NCBI GenBank assembly: GCA_021819105.1
Contig: JAKASK010000002.1
Coordinates: forward strand, 118,992 to 179,812
Source: an archaeon
Lineage (GTDB): Archaea; Thermoproteota; Nitrososphaeria; Nitrososphaerales; Gagatemarchaeaceae
DNA: 60,821 nucleotides
Direction of reading: 5' to 3'
The notes below the pieces were generated by a model. It ran no database searches. It was not told the origin of the DNA and saw only the letters and a program-made list of their open reading frames with translations. The number at the start of each line of letters is the position of its first letter. Position 1 is the stretch's first letter. Positions 33,169 to 41,244 of this stretch are shown here, in pieces. A program made the translations under genes and the position numbers.

Positions 33169-33672
33169 TTGCCATTCTGCCCCGAGTGCGGAAAGGAGAT
33201 GGAGGCGGGGGCGAAATTCTGCCCGAACTGCGGCTCCGCGATCTCGAGCGCCCCTGCACAGTCTCAGGCTGAATCTCAGGTCCAACCTCAGCCCCGCACT
33301 GGCGGGCCGAAGCCGCCCCTGACCAAGCCGCTGATGGCGTTGGGCTATGCGCTCGGGCTGGTCCTGCTGGCCCTTGGAGTGGTGGGCATGGGAGCCAGCG
33401 GAGTTTCGGCGTCGGCGCTCCTGCTGGACCTGGTGATCTTCCTGGTGGTCGGGTTCCTCGATTTGGCCGCGGGGTATGGGGTGATGAAGGGGAGGCGGTG
33501 GCTCAGGAACGGAGGGCTGGTCGCTGGAGTCGCTTCGGTCCTGGCGGGGGCCCTGTTCGTGATTACGTTCAGCGCCTTGCTGCTTCTGATAGGGGCCTTC
33601 GAGCTGGTCTTCGGGACGGCCCTGTTGGTCTACCTCAGGCGTCCGCAGGCAAAGCAGTATCTGGAGACCTAG
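33169..33672 (+). CDS. Zinc-ribbon membrane protein, copy A
   Basis: The 167-residue protein begins with a zinc ribbon, CPECG...FCPNCG (Cys at 4, 7, 18 and 21), followed by a Gln/Pro-rich linker and about four membrane helices. It is paralogous to 36196-36693 in both the ribbon and the helix layout. Start TTG 33169 places the ribbon at the very N terminus, as in zinc_ribbon_2 proteins, with a shared promoter upstream that implies a leaderless mRNA. No enzyme motif is seen; a membrane-bound sensor or scaffold role is only a guess. Confidence 0.75.
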   Translation: MPFCPECGKEMEAGAKFCPNCGSAISSAPAQSQAESQVQPQPRTGGPKPPLTKPLMALGYALGLVLLALGVVGMGASGVSASALLLDLVIFLVVGFLDLAAGYGVMKGRRWLRNGGLVAGVASVLAGALFVITFSALLLLIGAFELVFGTALLVYLRRPQAKQYLET

Positions 33673-33767
33673 ACCCCACTGCCCAGGAGCGGACGGCTCC
33701 CATCGGCACGGCTCAGGACTTGCGGATGGCGTCTGCTTCAGGGCGACAGTTCTGCGGGCGGGTCCGC

Positions 33768-34712
33768 TCAGGGACGCCTGCGAGAGGACCATCTGAGCAC
33801 GTCTGCCACTCCGGCTCTCAGGGGGACCGCGGGTCGGAAGCCGAGCAACCGACGGGCTTGGACCGTGTCTGCATAGCTCGCCTTCACCTCCTTCTGAGCG
33901 GGAAGGTGCTTGATTGGGAGCTTCTTCCCAGAGGACTCGAGGAACATCCCGGCGAGGCGGTTGATGGCGGTGGGCCTCCCCGTGCCGATGTCCGCGACCC
34001 TGAAGCCCCCCACTCCGGCGGCGAGGGCGGCGAGAATGGCCCCTACGACGTCGGTCACGTGGACGAAGTCCCTGGTCTGCCTCCCGTCCCCGAGTATGCG
34101 GAGCGGTTCGTCGCGGGCCACGGCCGTCGCGAACTCGGCCATCACGCTGGAATTGCTCCCGGTCCGCATCCGCGGGCCGTAGACATTTGCCAGCCTCAGC
34201 GCGAAGCAGGCCGCACCCTGGTCCGCGGCGAACCTCTCGCAGAGCGCTTCGGCCTCCAGCTTCGAACGCCCGTAGGGGGACGCGGGGGCGACGACGGGCT
34301 TGCCTCCACGGTCGTTGGCGCGGTCTTGGTAGACGGCGAGCGACGACGCGAAGACGAAGTTCTTCACCCCTGCGGCCGCGCACGCCTCCAGGAGGTTGCC
34401 GGTCCCCTCGACGTTCACCTTCTGCAGACGGCCAGACGGCGACGGGCCCCTTATGCCGGCGATAGCCGCCAGGTGGACCACGGCCTCCTTCTCCCGTGCC
34501 GCCTTTCGAACTGCCTGCAAGTCTGCCACGTCTGCTATCACCACGCCAGGCTTCTTGCTCGTGAGGTTGGCCCGGTCCCCCGTCGACAGGTCGTCGAGCA
34601 CGGTCACAGCGCACCCCCTCGACAGGAGCGCGTCGACTGCGTTGCTCCCGATGAAACCCAGTCCCCCGGTGACCAAGACGGAACCGGGAAGCCGCCCGGC
34701 CGTGCGGGCCAT
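33768..34712 (-). CDS. NAD-dependent sugar epimerase/dehydratase (SDR)
   Basis: The 314-residue extended SDR protein has the NAD-binding GGLGFIGSN near residue 17, LDDLSTG, HLAAIAG, the catalytic SSLAVY...SPYGRSK (Ser, Tyr-x3-Lys), LRLANVYGPR and DFVHVTDVV. These match UDP-glucose 4-epimerase-like enzymes. It likely makes a nucleotide sugar for surface glycans. ATG 34712 is chosen: it begins one base after the stop of the GT2 gene (TGA-g-ATG), so the two genes are one operon. A longer form from 34751 would overlap GT2. Confidence 0.87.
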   Translation of the reverse strand: MARTAGRLPGSVLVTGGLGFIGSNAVDALLSRGCAVTVLDDLSTGDRANLTSKKPGVVIADVADLQAVRKAAREKEAVVHLAAIAGIRGPSPSGRLQKVNVEGTGNLLEACAAAGVKNFVFASSLAVYQDRANDRGGKPVVAPASPYGRSKLEAEALCERFAADQGAACFALRLANVYGPRMRTGSNSSVMAEFATAVARDEPLRILGDGRQTRDFVHVTDVVGAILAALAAGVGGFRVADIGTGRPTAINRLAGMFLESSGKKLPIKHLPAQKEVKASYADTVQARRLLGFRPAVPLRAGVADVLRWSSRRRP

Positions 34713-34713
34713 C

Positions 34714-35658
34714 TCAGGACAGCGCCGTGGACCTTGCGGCCCTCCGGGCACCGACGGCAGGCCCGAAAGACCTCGCGTTGCGATACAGCGGGTCGCGCAT
34801 CAGGGTTATCATTATCCAGAGTATCAGAGCCGTGATGCCGAGGATCAGGCCCACCAGGATCATCCCTATCGCTATGAGCGTGCTCCCCACGAGGACCACC
34901 CGGGCGCTTTCGTAGACCCTGAGGGCGTTGGACCCGAGGTAGAGGCCGTAGAGAATGAAAACGGTGGCCGGGAGCCCGTAGACCATCAACGGGTGGAGTA
35001 TGGAGAGGTGCTTGAACGTCGAGAAGAGCACCTCGACGCCGTGGTAGACCGGGTTTCGGGCTGCCTTCTCGTCGTAGGAGACGGTAATCGGCACTTCGGC
35101 CACCCTGAGGTTCGCACGACCCGCCCTCAGGAGAATCTCCGTGCTCGCCCCCATCCCCAAGTCTGCGGGGGTCACCGACTCGATGACCTTCTTGCTATAC
35201 GCGCGGAAGCCTGACTGCGCGTCGGTTATCTTGATGTCGCCGGCCTGATTGGAAACCCCTGTTATCACCCTTATCCCCACCTTCCTGTAGCCGGGGACCC
35301 CTTCGCCCTTCCCCAAGAACCTCGAACCCACGACCACGTCTGCCTGGTCCTTCAGTATGGGCTCGACCAACTGAGGTATGGCTTCGGGGTCGTGCTGCCC
35401 GTCGGCATCCAGGGTGACCACAACGTCACCCCTGCCGCTCAAGGCTGCGCCGAAGAGGGACGAGAGGCTCGCTCCGTACCCCAAGTTTCGTTCATGCCTG
35501 AGCACCTCTGCTCCGAGCTTCTCGGCGATCTCAGCGGTCAGGTCGTTTGATCCGTCGTCGCAGACCACTACCCTGTCTGCGTGCTTCATGGCTCCCAGGA
35601 GGACCTTCGCAATGCTGGATTCTTCGTTGTACGCCGGAATCAGCACGACGACCGACAC
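34714..35658 (-). CDS. Glycosyltransferase family 2, polyprenyl-phosphate (DPM1-like) type with C-terminal helices
   Basis: The 314-residue protein opens with a GT-A domain: LIPAYNEESSI, VVCDDGSND, TLDADGQHDPE (metal-binding DxD) and VVGSRFLG. Residues after about 220 hold two to three membrane helices (GLPATVFILYGLYLG; VLVGSTLIAIGMILVGLILGITALIL). This layout fits dolichyl-phosphate mannose/glucose synthases, which load a sugar on the lipid carrier used by GT-C enzymes. That would match the GT-C-like tandem at 12123-18030. GTG 35658 follows a GGATAATAG box by about 28 bases. Confidence 0.88.
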   Translation of the reverse strand: MSVVVLIPAYNEESSIAKVLLGAMKHADRVVVCDDGSNDLTAEIAEKLGAEVLRHERNLGYGASLSSLFGAALSGRGDVVVTLDADGQHDPEAIPQLVEPILKDQADVVVGSRFLGKGEGVPGYRKVGIRVITGVSNQAGDIKITDAQSGFRAYSKKVIESVTPADLGMGASTEILLRAGRANLRVAEVPITVSYDEKAARNPVYHGVEVLFSTFKHLSILHPLMVYGLPATVFILYGLYLGSNALRVYESARVVLVGSTLIAIGMILVGLILGITALILWIMITLMRDPLYRNARSFGPAVGARRAARSTALS

Positions 35659-35817
35659 GACTTTGAACCGCCGAAGAAGCGCTATTATCCTTTCTCTGGG
35701 TCACCTGCCGAGGGCTTCCATCAGGGGACGCGGCGCAGCGGCGGCGGGACGGATCGAAGGCCTCGCTAATCGAAGTGGGCCTTGAAACGATTATAAGTGC
35801 ACCCCGACCGCGCGAAG

Positions 35818-36120
35818 TTGTTGGCGACGGTCGGCAAGCTGTCCGACGTGGTTTTCCTATTGCGGGTCGGTTTTGTGGTGGGGCTGGTCGTGGCAGCCCT
35901 GATAGCGCTCCTGCTTTCATTCATGCAGGGGGTCTCATACTATGAAGCAGCCTACTCGACGGTCCTCACGCTGCTTCTCATCGGGCCCACCATCCAGCCT
36001 TCATCCGGCGCTGTCGGGGTCCTGATAGCGCTGACGGGCATCGATGGGTTTGTGATGCTCCTGTCGGCCCTGGGGCTGGTGTTCGCCGCCGTGGACGCAA
36101 GAGTCAGGGCTAGCGTCTGA
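35818..36120 (+). CDS. Small membrane protein of unknown function
   Basis: The 100-residue protein has three hydrophobic segments (VVFLLRVGFVVGLVVAALIALLL; YSTVLTLLLIGPTIQ; VGVLIALTGIDGFVMLLSALGLVFAA) and a short charged tail. No family is recognised. The TATA box GATTATAAG at 35789-35797 runs into an in-frame GTG at 35797, so that GTG is probably not transcribed; TTG 35818 or 35821 lies about 26 bases after the box and would be leaderless. It is divergent from the GT2 operon. Confidence 0.6.
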   Translation: MLATVGKLSDVVFLLRVGFVVGLVVAALIALLLSFMQGVSYYEAAYSTVLTLLLIGPTIQPSSGAVGVLIALTGIDGFVMLLSALGLVFAAVDARVRASV

Positions 36121-36157
36121 GCTGGGGACCACAGGTCTGCGCGGCCAAGCGGCTCTC

Positions 36158-36171
36158 AAGGCTTAACTAAG
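36158..36171 (+). promoter_or_regulatory. Promoter shared by the zinc-ribbon membrane proteins, copy B
   Basis: AAGGCTTAACTAAG is identical to 33131-33144 and has the same 38-base distance to the TTG start. Surrounding bases differ. Confidence 0.65.
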
Positions 36172-36195
36172 GAGCCAGGCTCCTGGATCCTGCGA

Positions 36196-36693
36196 TTGCC
36201 CTTCTGCTTTAACTGCGGGAAAGAGCTGAAAGCGGGAGCAAAATTCTGTCAGGAATGCGGGACGCCGACGTCTTCGGTTCCGCAAGCCTCCGCGAAGATA
36301 GCCCAGGCGCCCATGGCGCGCAGCCGCAGGCCTGCGCTCGCTATTGTGATTTCAGTGCTCGACTTCGTCTCGGGCCCCATACTCATGGTCTTGGGCTCCC
36401 TCTACCTGGTGCTCGCCGTCCCTCCGTCGGTCGCCGCACTTTCGACCGCTTTGGGGATAGCCGGTCTCGTAACAGGGGTGCTGGCGATACTCTCGGGGTA
36501 CGCCTTGCTGAAAGCGCGGGGCTGGGGCCTGTGGACTGGAGCAGTATCCGACCTGGGTCTGGTCTTGATCGGGTCCGTTCTGGCGCTGCCTCACAACTCC
36601 TGGGTCGCAGGAGCTGGGATGGTCGCTCTCGCGTCCGGGGTGGTTTCAGCGTACTATCTGTTCTTCGGCGGAGCCAAGGGATATCTGAAGTGA
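36196..36693 (+). CDS. Zinc-ribbon membrane protein, copy B
   Basis: The 165-residue paralogue of 33169-33672 starts MPFCFNCGKELKAGAKFCQECG (Cys at 4, 7, 18, 21), has a Ser/Ala linker and then about four membrane helices (ALAIVISVLDFVSGPILMVLGSLYLVLAV and following). TTG 36196 is the start, as in copy A. The two copies flank the sugar epimerase/GT2 operon. It lies just before the second surface protein in the same direction; no operon is evident because that gene has its own TATA-like box near 36722. Confidence 0.75.
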   Translation: MPFCFNCGKELKAGAKFCQECGTPTSSVPQASAKIAQAPMARSRRPALAIVISVLDFVSGPILMVLGSLYLVLAVPPSVAALSTALGIAGLVTGVLAILSGYALLKARGWGLWTGAVSDLGLVLIGSVLALPHNSWVAGAGMVALASGVVSAYYLFFGGAKGYLK

Positions 36694-36751
36694 AAGACGG
36701 GACCTCCCCGTGAAGAGCTATTAGACGGGGAACCCCGTTGCGTGTCAGGTC

Positions 36752-38476
36752 ATGGCCCGGAACAGTCGCCCCACGTCCGCTGAGCCCCATAGAAGGATGC
36801 TCGTGGCCCTAGCCGTTGGACTGACCCTTCTCGCGTCCACGCTTTTCATTGCCGTGCCACCCGCCGCCCACGCGACAATCACGGGGACTCCCAGCCTCGG
36901 AACCGTGGACTCCGCGACGGCGCCAAGCTCCTTCGCAGGCGCGAACAGCTCTTTGGACGTGATAGCGGGCACGGAGATCGTGACGGTCATAGACGGCTCT
37001 CCCGCGTCCCAGCCTTCGCTGTTCGCCATCTCGTTCACAGGGGTGACGTTCGCAGCGCCGAGCATCTATCTCTACATGTCGATGGACGGTAACGCCGAGA
37101 TAAGCAATGCCCAGGGAGACGTCTTCTACGGGGGCCCCTTCCCGGCGGCGGCCCTTGGGGCGCCGACCGCTTCGGGGTACACGGCCACCGGAGCGCTCAG
37201 CCCCGGCGGTCCGTACTTCGTGGGGGGCAACGTCATCACCGGACCTGTGGCCACGCTCATCAACTCTTCATTTCGGTACCTCAAGGTGTATGACGGCTCC
37301 TGCGGAGCCCCGACCGGAGCTGTGACGTTCAGCTGCTCGGGGACCGGCATCGCCGGAGCAAAGCAGGCCGTGGTACCCGTCCCGGGGATATCGTTCTCTC
37401 CAGCCTCGGGCCCGGCGGGGACCGCGGTCACGTTGGAAGGGGGCGGGTTCGCCGCAGGCGCCACGGTCGACATCGAGGCCAGGTACTCCACCGCCCCCTG
37501 GGTGGGGAGCAACAGCACGAAGACTGCCTTCTGGAGCAAGGATGTGGCGACTGACACCGGGTTCTTCAAAGTCACAGCCCCCATGGTTGACACCAAGCAG
37601 GTCATCAACCCCTCCACCACAGGGCCGTTCACCACTGTTCCGGTCGTCCTCTCCGTCGTCTCCGCGTCCAACACCGCCACTGTGCTCAATTCGGCCCAGG
37701 AATCACTTGGTCCTCCGACGTTCAAGGAGTTCAGCAGGGGCATCGCCAGCGTCCTGTCCTACGACTCTTCGGGGCGCCCGGTCGACGTCACGGACGGCGC
37801 CTTCGCGCTCAACCATCTGTATGGGAACGACTCGGGGAGCACCGGGACCGTCGGGTCGGTCACCGTCAGGGGCCTGACTCCAGTCAATGCGGAAGTCTTT
37901 GGGACCCTCAAGGTGGCGGGGAACTTCTCGGACGTCGGACAGCCCGTCACGTTCTGGGTCGAGACGACACCTGGGACCTTCGAGCAGATGAACACCACCG
38001 CCCCCGTGATCCCCGACTCCGTGGGGTCGTGGAAGGCAACGGTGGAGATACCTGTTCTGAGCGGAGGCGCGCACACGATCCTGGTCATCAACGACGGGGT
38101 GGACTACGGGCTCTCCAATTCGGCCGGCGGCACCATCACCACCACTACTACCACGACTACGTCGACCACTACCACGCGCACCACGGTCAACAGCACCGCC
38201 ACTTCGAGCACGGTGACGTCGGCCACCTCGGCGTCGACGAGTTCGACCACCACGACCAGCTCCGCTACAACCACGACGGGGAGTCCGACCACATCGTCCA
38301 CGACTTCGCCCTCGGGGTCCTCCAGCTCGTCCACGACCTCCGGCGGGGTCCCCGTGTTCCCCTACGACGGAGCGGCCCTTGCGGCTATGGTCCTGGTGGT
38401 GTTCGCCGGATATCTGATCGCGCGCTCAAGGATGAAGGCTGCGGGCAGGTACCCCGGGACCGGGCCCAGGGACTGA
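36752..38476 (+). CDS. Secreted, membrane-anchored surface protein (S-layer-like), copy 2
   Basis: The 574-residue product has a twin-Arg-free signal peptide (hydrophobic MLVALAVGLTLLASTLFIAV, cut after AAHA), an extracellular region paralogous to the N-terminal part of 9198-11864 (ATITGTP, LYMSMDGNAEI, DVFYGGPFPAAAL, LKVYDGSCGAP, GTGIAGAKQ, SPASGPAGTAVTLEGGGF), a Thr/Ser-rich linker of about 70 residues likely to be O-glycosylated, and a final membrane helix (DGAALAAMVLVVFAGYLIA) with a basic tail. It lacks the coiled-coil region of copy 1. It is probably a minor or alternative envelope protein. ATG 36752 has a CTATTAG box about 29 bases upstream. Confidence 0.82.
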   Translation: MARNSRPTSAEPHRRMLVALAVGLTLLASTLFIAVPPAAHATITGTPSLGTVDSATAPSSFAGANSSLDVIAGTEIVTVIDGSPASQPSLFAISFTGVTFAAPSIYLYMSMDGNAEISNAQGDVFYGGPFPAAALGAPTASGYTATGALSPGGPYFVGGNVITGPVATLINSSFRYLKVYDGSCGAPTGAVTFSCSGTGIAGAKQAVVPVPGISFSPASGPAGTAVTLEGGGFAAGATVDIEARYSTAPWVGSNSTKTAFWSKDVATDTGFFKVTAPMVDTKQVINPSTTGPFTTVPVVLSVVSASNTATVLNSAQESLGPPTFKEFSRGIASVLSYDSSGRPVDVTDGAFALNHLYGNDSGSTGTVGSVTVRGLTPVNAEVFGTLKVAGNFSDVGQPVTFWVETTPGTFEQMNTTAPVIPDSVGSWKATVEIPVLSGGAHTILVINDGVDYGLSNSAGGTITTTTTTTTSTTTTRTTVNSTATSSTVTSATSASTSSTTTTSSATTTTGSPTTSSTTSPSGSSSSSTTSGGVPVFPYDGAALAAMVLVVFAGYLIARSRMKAAGRYPGTGPRD

Positions 38477-38491
38477 CGGCAGGCTAGCGCT

Positions 38492-38518
38492 CTCGGGCCT
38501 TATTTCAGCAGGCCCGAG
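38492..38518. terminator. Hairpin between converging surface-protein and aIF2-gamma genes
   Basis: CTCGGGCC and GGCCCGAG form a perfect 8-bp stem around an 11-base loop containing the aIF2-gamma stop codon. It lies 15 bases after the surface-protein stop. It could terminate or protect the 3' ends of both transcripts. Confidence 0.45.
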
Positions 38519-39765
38519 CCGATGAGCCGCCACCTTTCGGCTATCCTCCTGCTAATGGCAGCACGCATCCCCAGTTCTACGGCGACCGGCTTCTTGAGGT
38601 CCAGCTCCACGACTTCGCCCCTCACCGAGGTCGTCGTCGCGAGGGTGGACGCGGTGCCGAGGTTCACCCTGAGCGGCTCCGCGAGCTTGAGCTTCTCCAC
38701 CTTGGTCAGCTCGGCCGAGCCCACCACGTTCTCCAGGAGGGTCACTTCCAGTGTGATGTGCTCCAGGGTGTCAGGCAGGGTCCCTGGCTTGCCTATCACG
38801 CTCCCCACCATCTGGTCCCCTTTGATGAAGGTCGGGTCGAGGTGCGTCCCCACCGCCACCAGCCCCCCCGGGCCCACCTTGTCGGTCGGACCGGCGCCCG
38901 TCTGCAGGCTCGAGACCTTCGTCAGGACAGGCACGTATTTGCCTGACCGCTCGTCCACCATCCCCGGCCTGAGCTCGACGTCGTCTCCGACCTTCAGCTC
39001 TCCCCTGGTGAGGCTCCCGCCAAGGACTCCGCCGGCGAGGGCGCCTATGTCGGCGCCTGGCCTGTTGACGTCGAAGCTCCTCACCACGAACATCAGAGGG
39101 TCGACGCCTGCGTCCCTCTTCGGGGTGGGGATGACGTTCTCTATTCCCTGGATGAGCGCGTCGATGTTCAGCCTCTGCTGAGCAGAGATGGGGATTATCG
39201 GCGCATCCGCGGCCACGGTGCCGCTCACAAACTTCTGTATCAGCTCGTGGTTCTTCCTCGCTTCCTGGTCGGTGACCAGGTCTATCTTGTTCTGGGCGAT
39301 GACGATCCTCTTCATCCCCAGCATCTGCAGCGCCTGGAGGTGCTCCCGTGTCTGCGGCTTCGGCACCTGCTCGTTGGCGGCGATAACCAGGATGGCCCCG
39401 TCCATCAGGAAGGCGCCTGCGAGCATGTTGGTCATCAGGCTCTCGTGCCCGGGAGCGTCGACGAAGCTCACGGCCCTGAGGAGCGAAGTCTTCCTTCCGC
39501 AGACGGGGCAGACTCCGCTGGTCGAGTAGCTTCCTGCGCCGTGGTCCTGGGTGCACTTGTAGAACGCGGCGTCTGCGTAGCCGACCTTGATTGTGATCCC
39601 ACGCTTCAGTTCCTCGCTGTGGGCGCTCGTCCAGACGCCGGTGAGGCTCTGGGTTACCGTCGACTTTCCGTGGTCCACGTGGCCCGAGGTCCCGATGTTC
39701 ACTTCAGGCTGCTTCGGGAGCAGAGGCTGAGGAGCGGGGGGTTCGACCAGTTCCTGTGCTGGCAA
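38500..39765 (-). CDS. eif2g: Translation initiation factor aIF2, gamma subunit
   Basis: The 421-residue GTPase binds initiator tRNA as part of aIF2. GTP-binding motifs are GTSGHVDHGKST (G1), RGITIKVG (switch I), DAPGHE (G3) and AQNKIDLV (G4). The zinc knuckle specific to this subunit is present (C-TQDHG...CPVCGRK). The C-terminal beta-barrel domains end in RAAISRRIAERWRLIG. Start TTG 39765 lies about 28 bases after a TTTAAA box, so a leaderless mRNA is likely. In many archaea the gene is followed by a PIN-domain gene and rpoE; here an MFS gene and a PaaK gene separate them. Confidence 0.96.
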   Translation of the reverse strand: MPAQELVEPPAPQPLLPKQPEVNIGTSGHVDHGKSTVTQSLTGVWTSAHSEELKRGITIKVGYADAAFYKCTQDHGAGSYSTSGVCPVCGRKTSLLRAVSFVDAPGHESLMTNMLAGAFLMDGAILVIAANEQVPKPQTREHLQALQMLGMKRIVIAQNKIDLVTDQEARKNHELIQKFVSGTVAADAPIIPISAQQRLNIDALIQGIENVIPTPKRDAGVDPLMFVVRSFDVNRPGADIGALAGGVLGGSLTRGELKVGDDVELRPGMVDERSGKYVPVLTKVSSLQTGAGPTDKVGPGGLVAVGTHLDPTFIKGDQMVGSVIGKPGTLPDTLEHITLEVTLLENVVGSAELTKVEKLKLAEPLRVNLGTASTLATTTSVRGEVVELDLKKPVAVELGMRAAISRRIAERWRLIGSGLLK

Positions 39766-39913
39766 GCAGAGCCGAGTGGGATGTGGTCTTTTTAAACCAA
39801 GTAGGCGCGGACGTTGTCAACGAGTTTGCGCCGACATACACCAGGGCCCGAGCGCTTGCGCACGCACCCGCGCGGGGTGATTCACTTCGGCCCCGGGGGA
39901 AAGTGGCGCTAGC

Positions 39914-41224
39914 CTGGAGACCGACAGCGCCCGCCCTTCGGTCGCGGGGATAGCAAAGATCGGCATCGGCGCCCAGATAGGGACCCTGATCGACTGGTAC
40001 GATTTCTTTCTCAGCGCCACGGTGGCGGCGGTCGTCTGGCCGGCGGTCTACTTCAAGTTCCTCTCTCCCGCGCTCGCCCTGGAGGCTTCGGTCTTCACCT
40101 ATGTCATATCATACTTCACAAGGCCGGCGGGGGCCCTCGTCTTCGGCTACCTGGGAGACAGGGCCGGCAGGCGGGGCGCACTCGTGGCGACCCTCATCCT
40201 TTCTGGCGGCGCGATATTCGGGATAGCCCTGACCCCCGGGTACTCATCCATAGGGGTCTACGGGGCCGCCCTCATCATCCTGTTCAGGCTGATGTTCGGG
40301 CTCGCCCTGGGAGGAGAGTTCGGAGGCGCCCAGTCATGGCTGAGCGAGTTCGCGGGGGACAGGCGCCGCGGGCTCTGGAACAGCATCGTGATGACAGCGC
40401 TTCCCCTCGGCATCGGACTCGCGGCCCTGTCCTTCCTGCTGACCATCGACTCCTTCGGGCCCGCCGGTTTCGTGAGCTACGCGTGGCGATACCCCTTCCT
40501 GTTTGGTGGTTTCGCCGTGATGGCAGGGATCATCGTCAGGTACAGGCTGCAGGAGAGCCCGATGTTCACCCGCCTCAGGGAGGAGCGGAGGCTCGCCGCG
40601 AACCCTGTCAGAGAGGCCTTCTCGATGAACTGGAAGAAGATGATCCCCCTGTTCCTGCTCAACGCCCCTGGCCTCGCCTTTGCCCTCATCGAAGGGAACG
40701 GTCCCATCCCCATTGCCTTCGGCGGGGCGCTCCACGTCCCGTCGTCCACGGTCATCGAGGCCCAGGCTATCGGAGCCTTCGTGGCCGTTCCGGTGGTGGT
40801 CCTGGGAGGGGTCGCCGGAGACAGGTTCGGCCGCAAGCCCGTGGTTGCCGCTTCGCTGTTGCTCATGCTGGTCCTGGCCGTGCCGGCATTCGCCCTGATG
40901 AAGTCGGGAGGCCTCCTTTCGAACACGGTCGCACAGATCATCGTAGCCTGCTCCTGGGGCGTCTCTACGGGGGGCGTCCTCGGGGCTCTGTACTCGGAGC
41001 AGTTCCCCACGGCTCACAGGTACACGGCTTCCGGGGTGGTGTTCAACGTGTCAAGCCTATTCGGTAGCCTCGCAGGAGGGATCCTGGCCCCGGCCATCGC
41101 GGTCGCCTATGGCGGATACGTGGCGGCATACCTCCCCCTCGCTGGGATCACCATGGTACTCTCTCTGGCGGCTCTGGCCGCCCTCTTCTTCGTCAAGGAA
41201 TCCTCCAAGGAAGGCCTCGGCTGA
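39914..41224 (+). CDS. MFS transporter, metabolite:H+ symporter type, non-canonical start
   Basis: The protein has twelve helices of the metabolite:proton symporter group (sugar-acid/carboxylate carriers). IGTLIDWYDFF is the family's N-terminal signature and GDRAGRRGAL the loop 2-3 motif; LALGGEFGGAQSWLSEF and GDRFGRKPVV follow. The first ATG/GTG/TTG in frame is GTG 40022, which would delete IDWYDFF and half of helix 1. The frame is open back to 39881 but contains no ATG, GTG or TTG; CTG 39914 gives METDSARPSVAGIAKIG... and is proposed. It converges on PaaK copy 5, and both interrupt the aIF2-gamma/rpoE neighbourhood. Confidence 0.82.
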   Translation: METDSARPSVAGIAKIGIGAQIGTLIDWYDFFLSATVAAVVWPAVYFKFLSPALALEASVFTYVISYFTRPAGALVFGYLGDRAGRRGALVATLILSGGAIFGIALTPGYSSIGVYGAALIILFRLMFGLALGGEFGGAQSWLSEFAGDRRRGLWNSIVMTALPLGIGLAALSFLLTIDSFGPAGFVSYAWRYPFLFGGFAVMAGIIVRYRLQESPMFTRLREERRLAANPVREAFSMNWKKMIPLFLLNAPGLAFALIEGNGPIPIAFGGALHVPSSTVIEAQAIGAFVAVPVVVLGGVAGDRFGRKPVVAASLLLMLVLAVPAFALMKSGGLLSNTVAQIIVACSWGVSTGGVLGALYSEQFPTAHRYTASGVVFNVSSLFGSLAGGILAPAIAVAYGGYVAAYLPLAGITMVLSLAALAALFFVKESSKEGLG

Positions 41225-41244
41225 GGCTTTCGTAGGAGAGGCGC

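Noticed and set aside
33498-34835. 445-codon plus-strand frame across the epimerase gene
   Set aside because: It overlaps clear epimerase and zinc-ribbon genes in other frames and its product has no recognisable domain.
35797-35817. GTG 35797 as start of the small membrane protein
   Set aside because: It lies inside the TATA box, so it would be upstream of the likely transcription start.
38136-38335. Repetitive ACC/ACT/TCG tract resembling a tandem repeat or CRISPR-like array
   Set aside because: It is the Thr/Ser-rich linker of the surface protein, in frame, with irregular units and no spacers.
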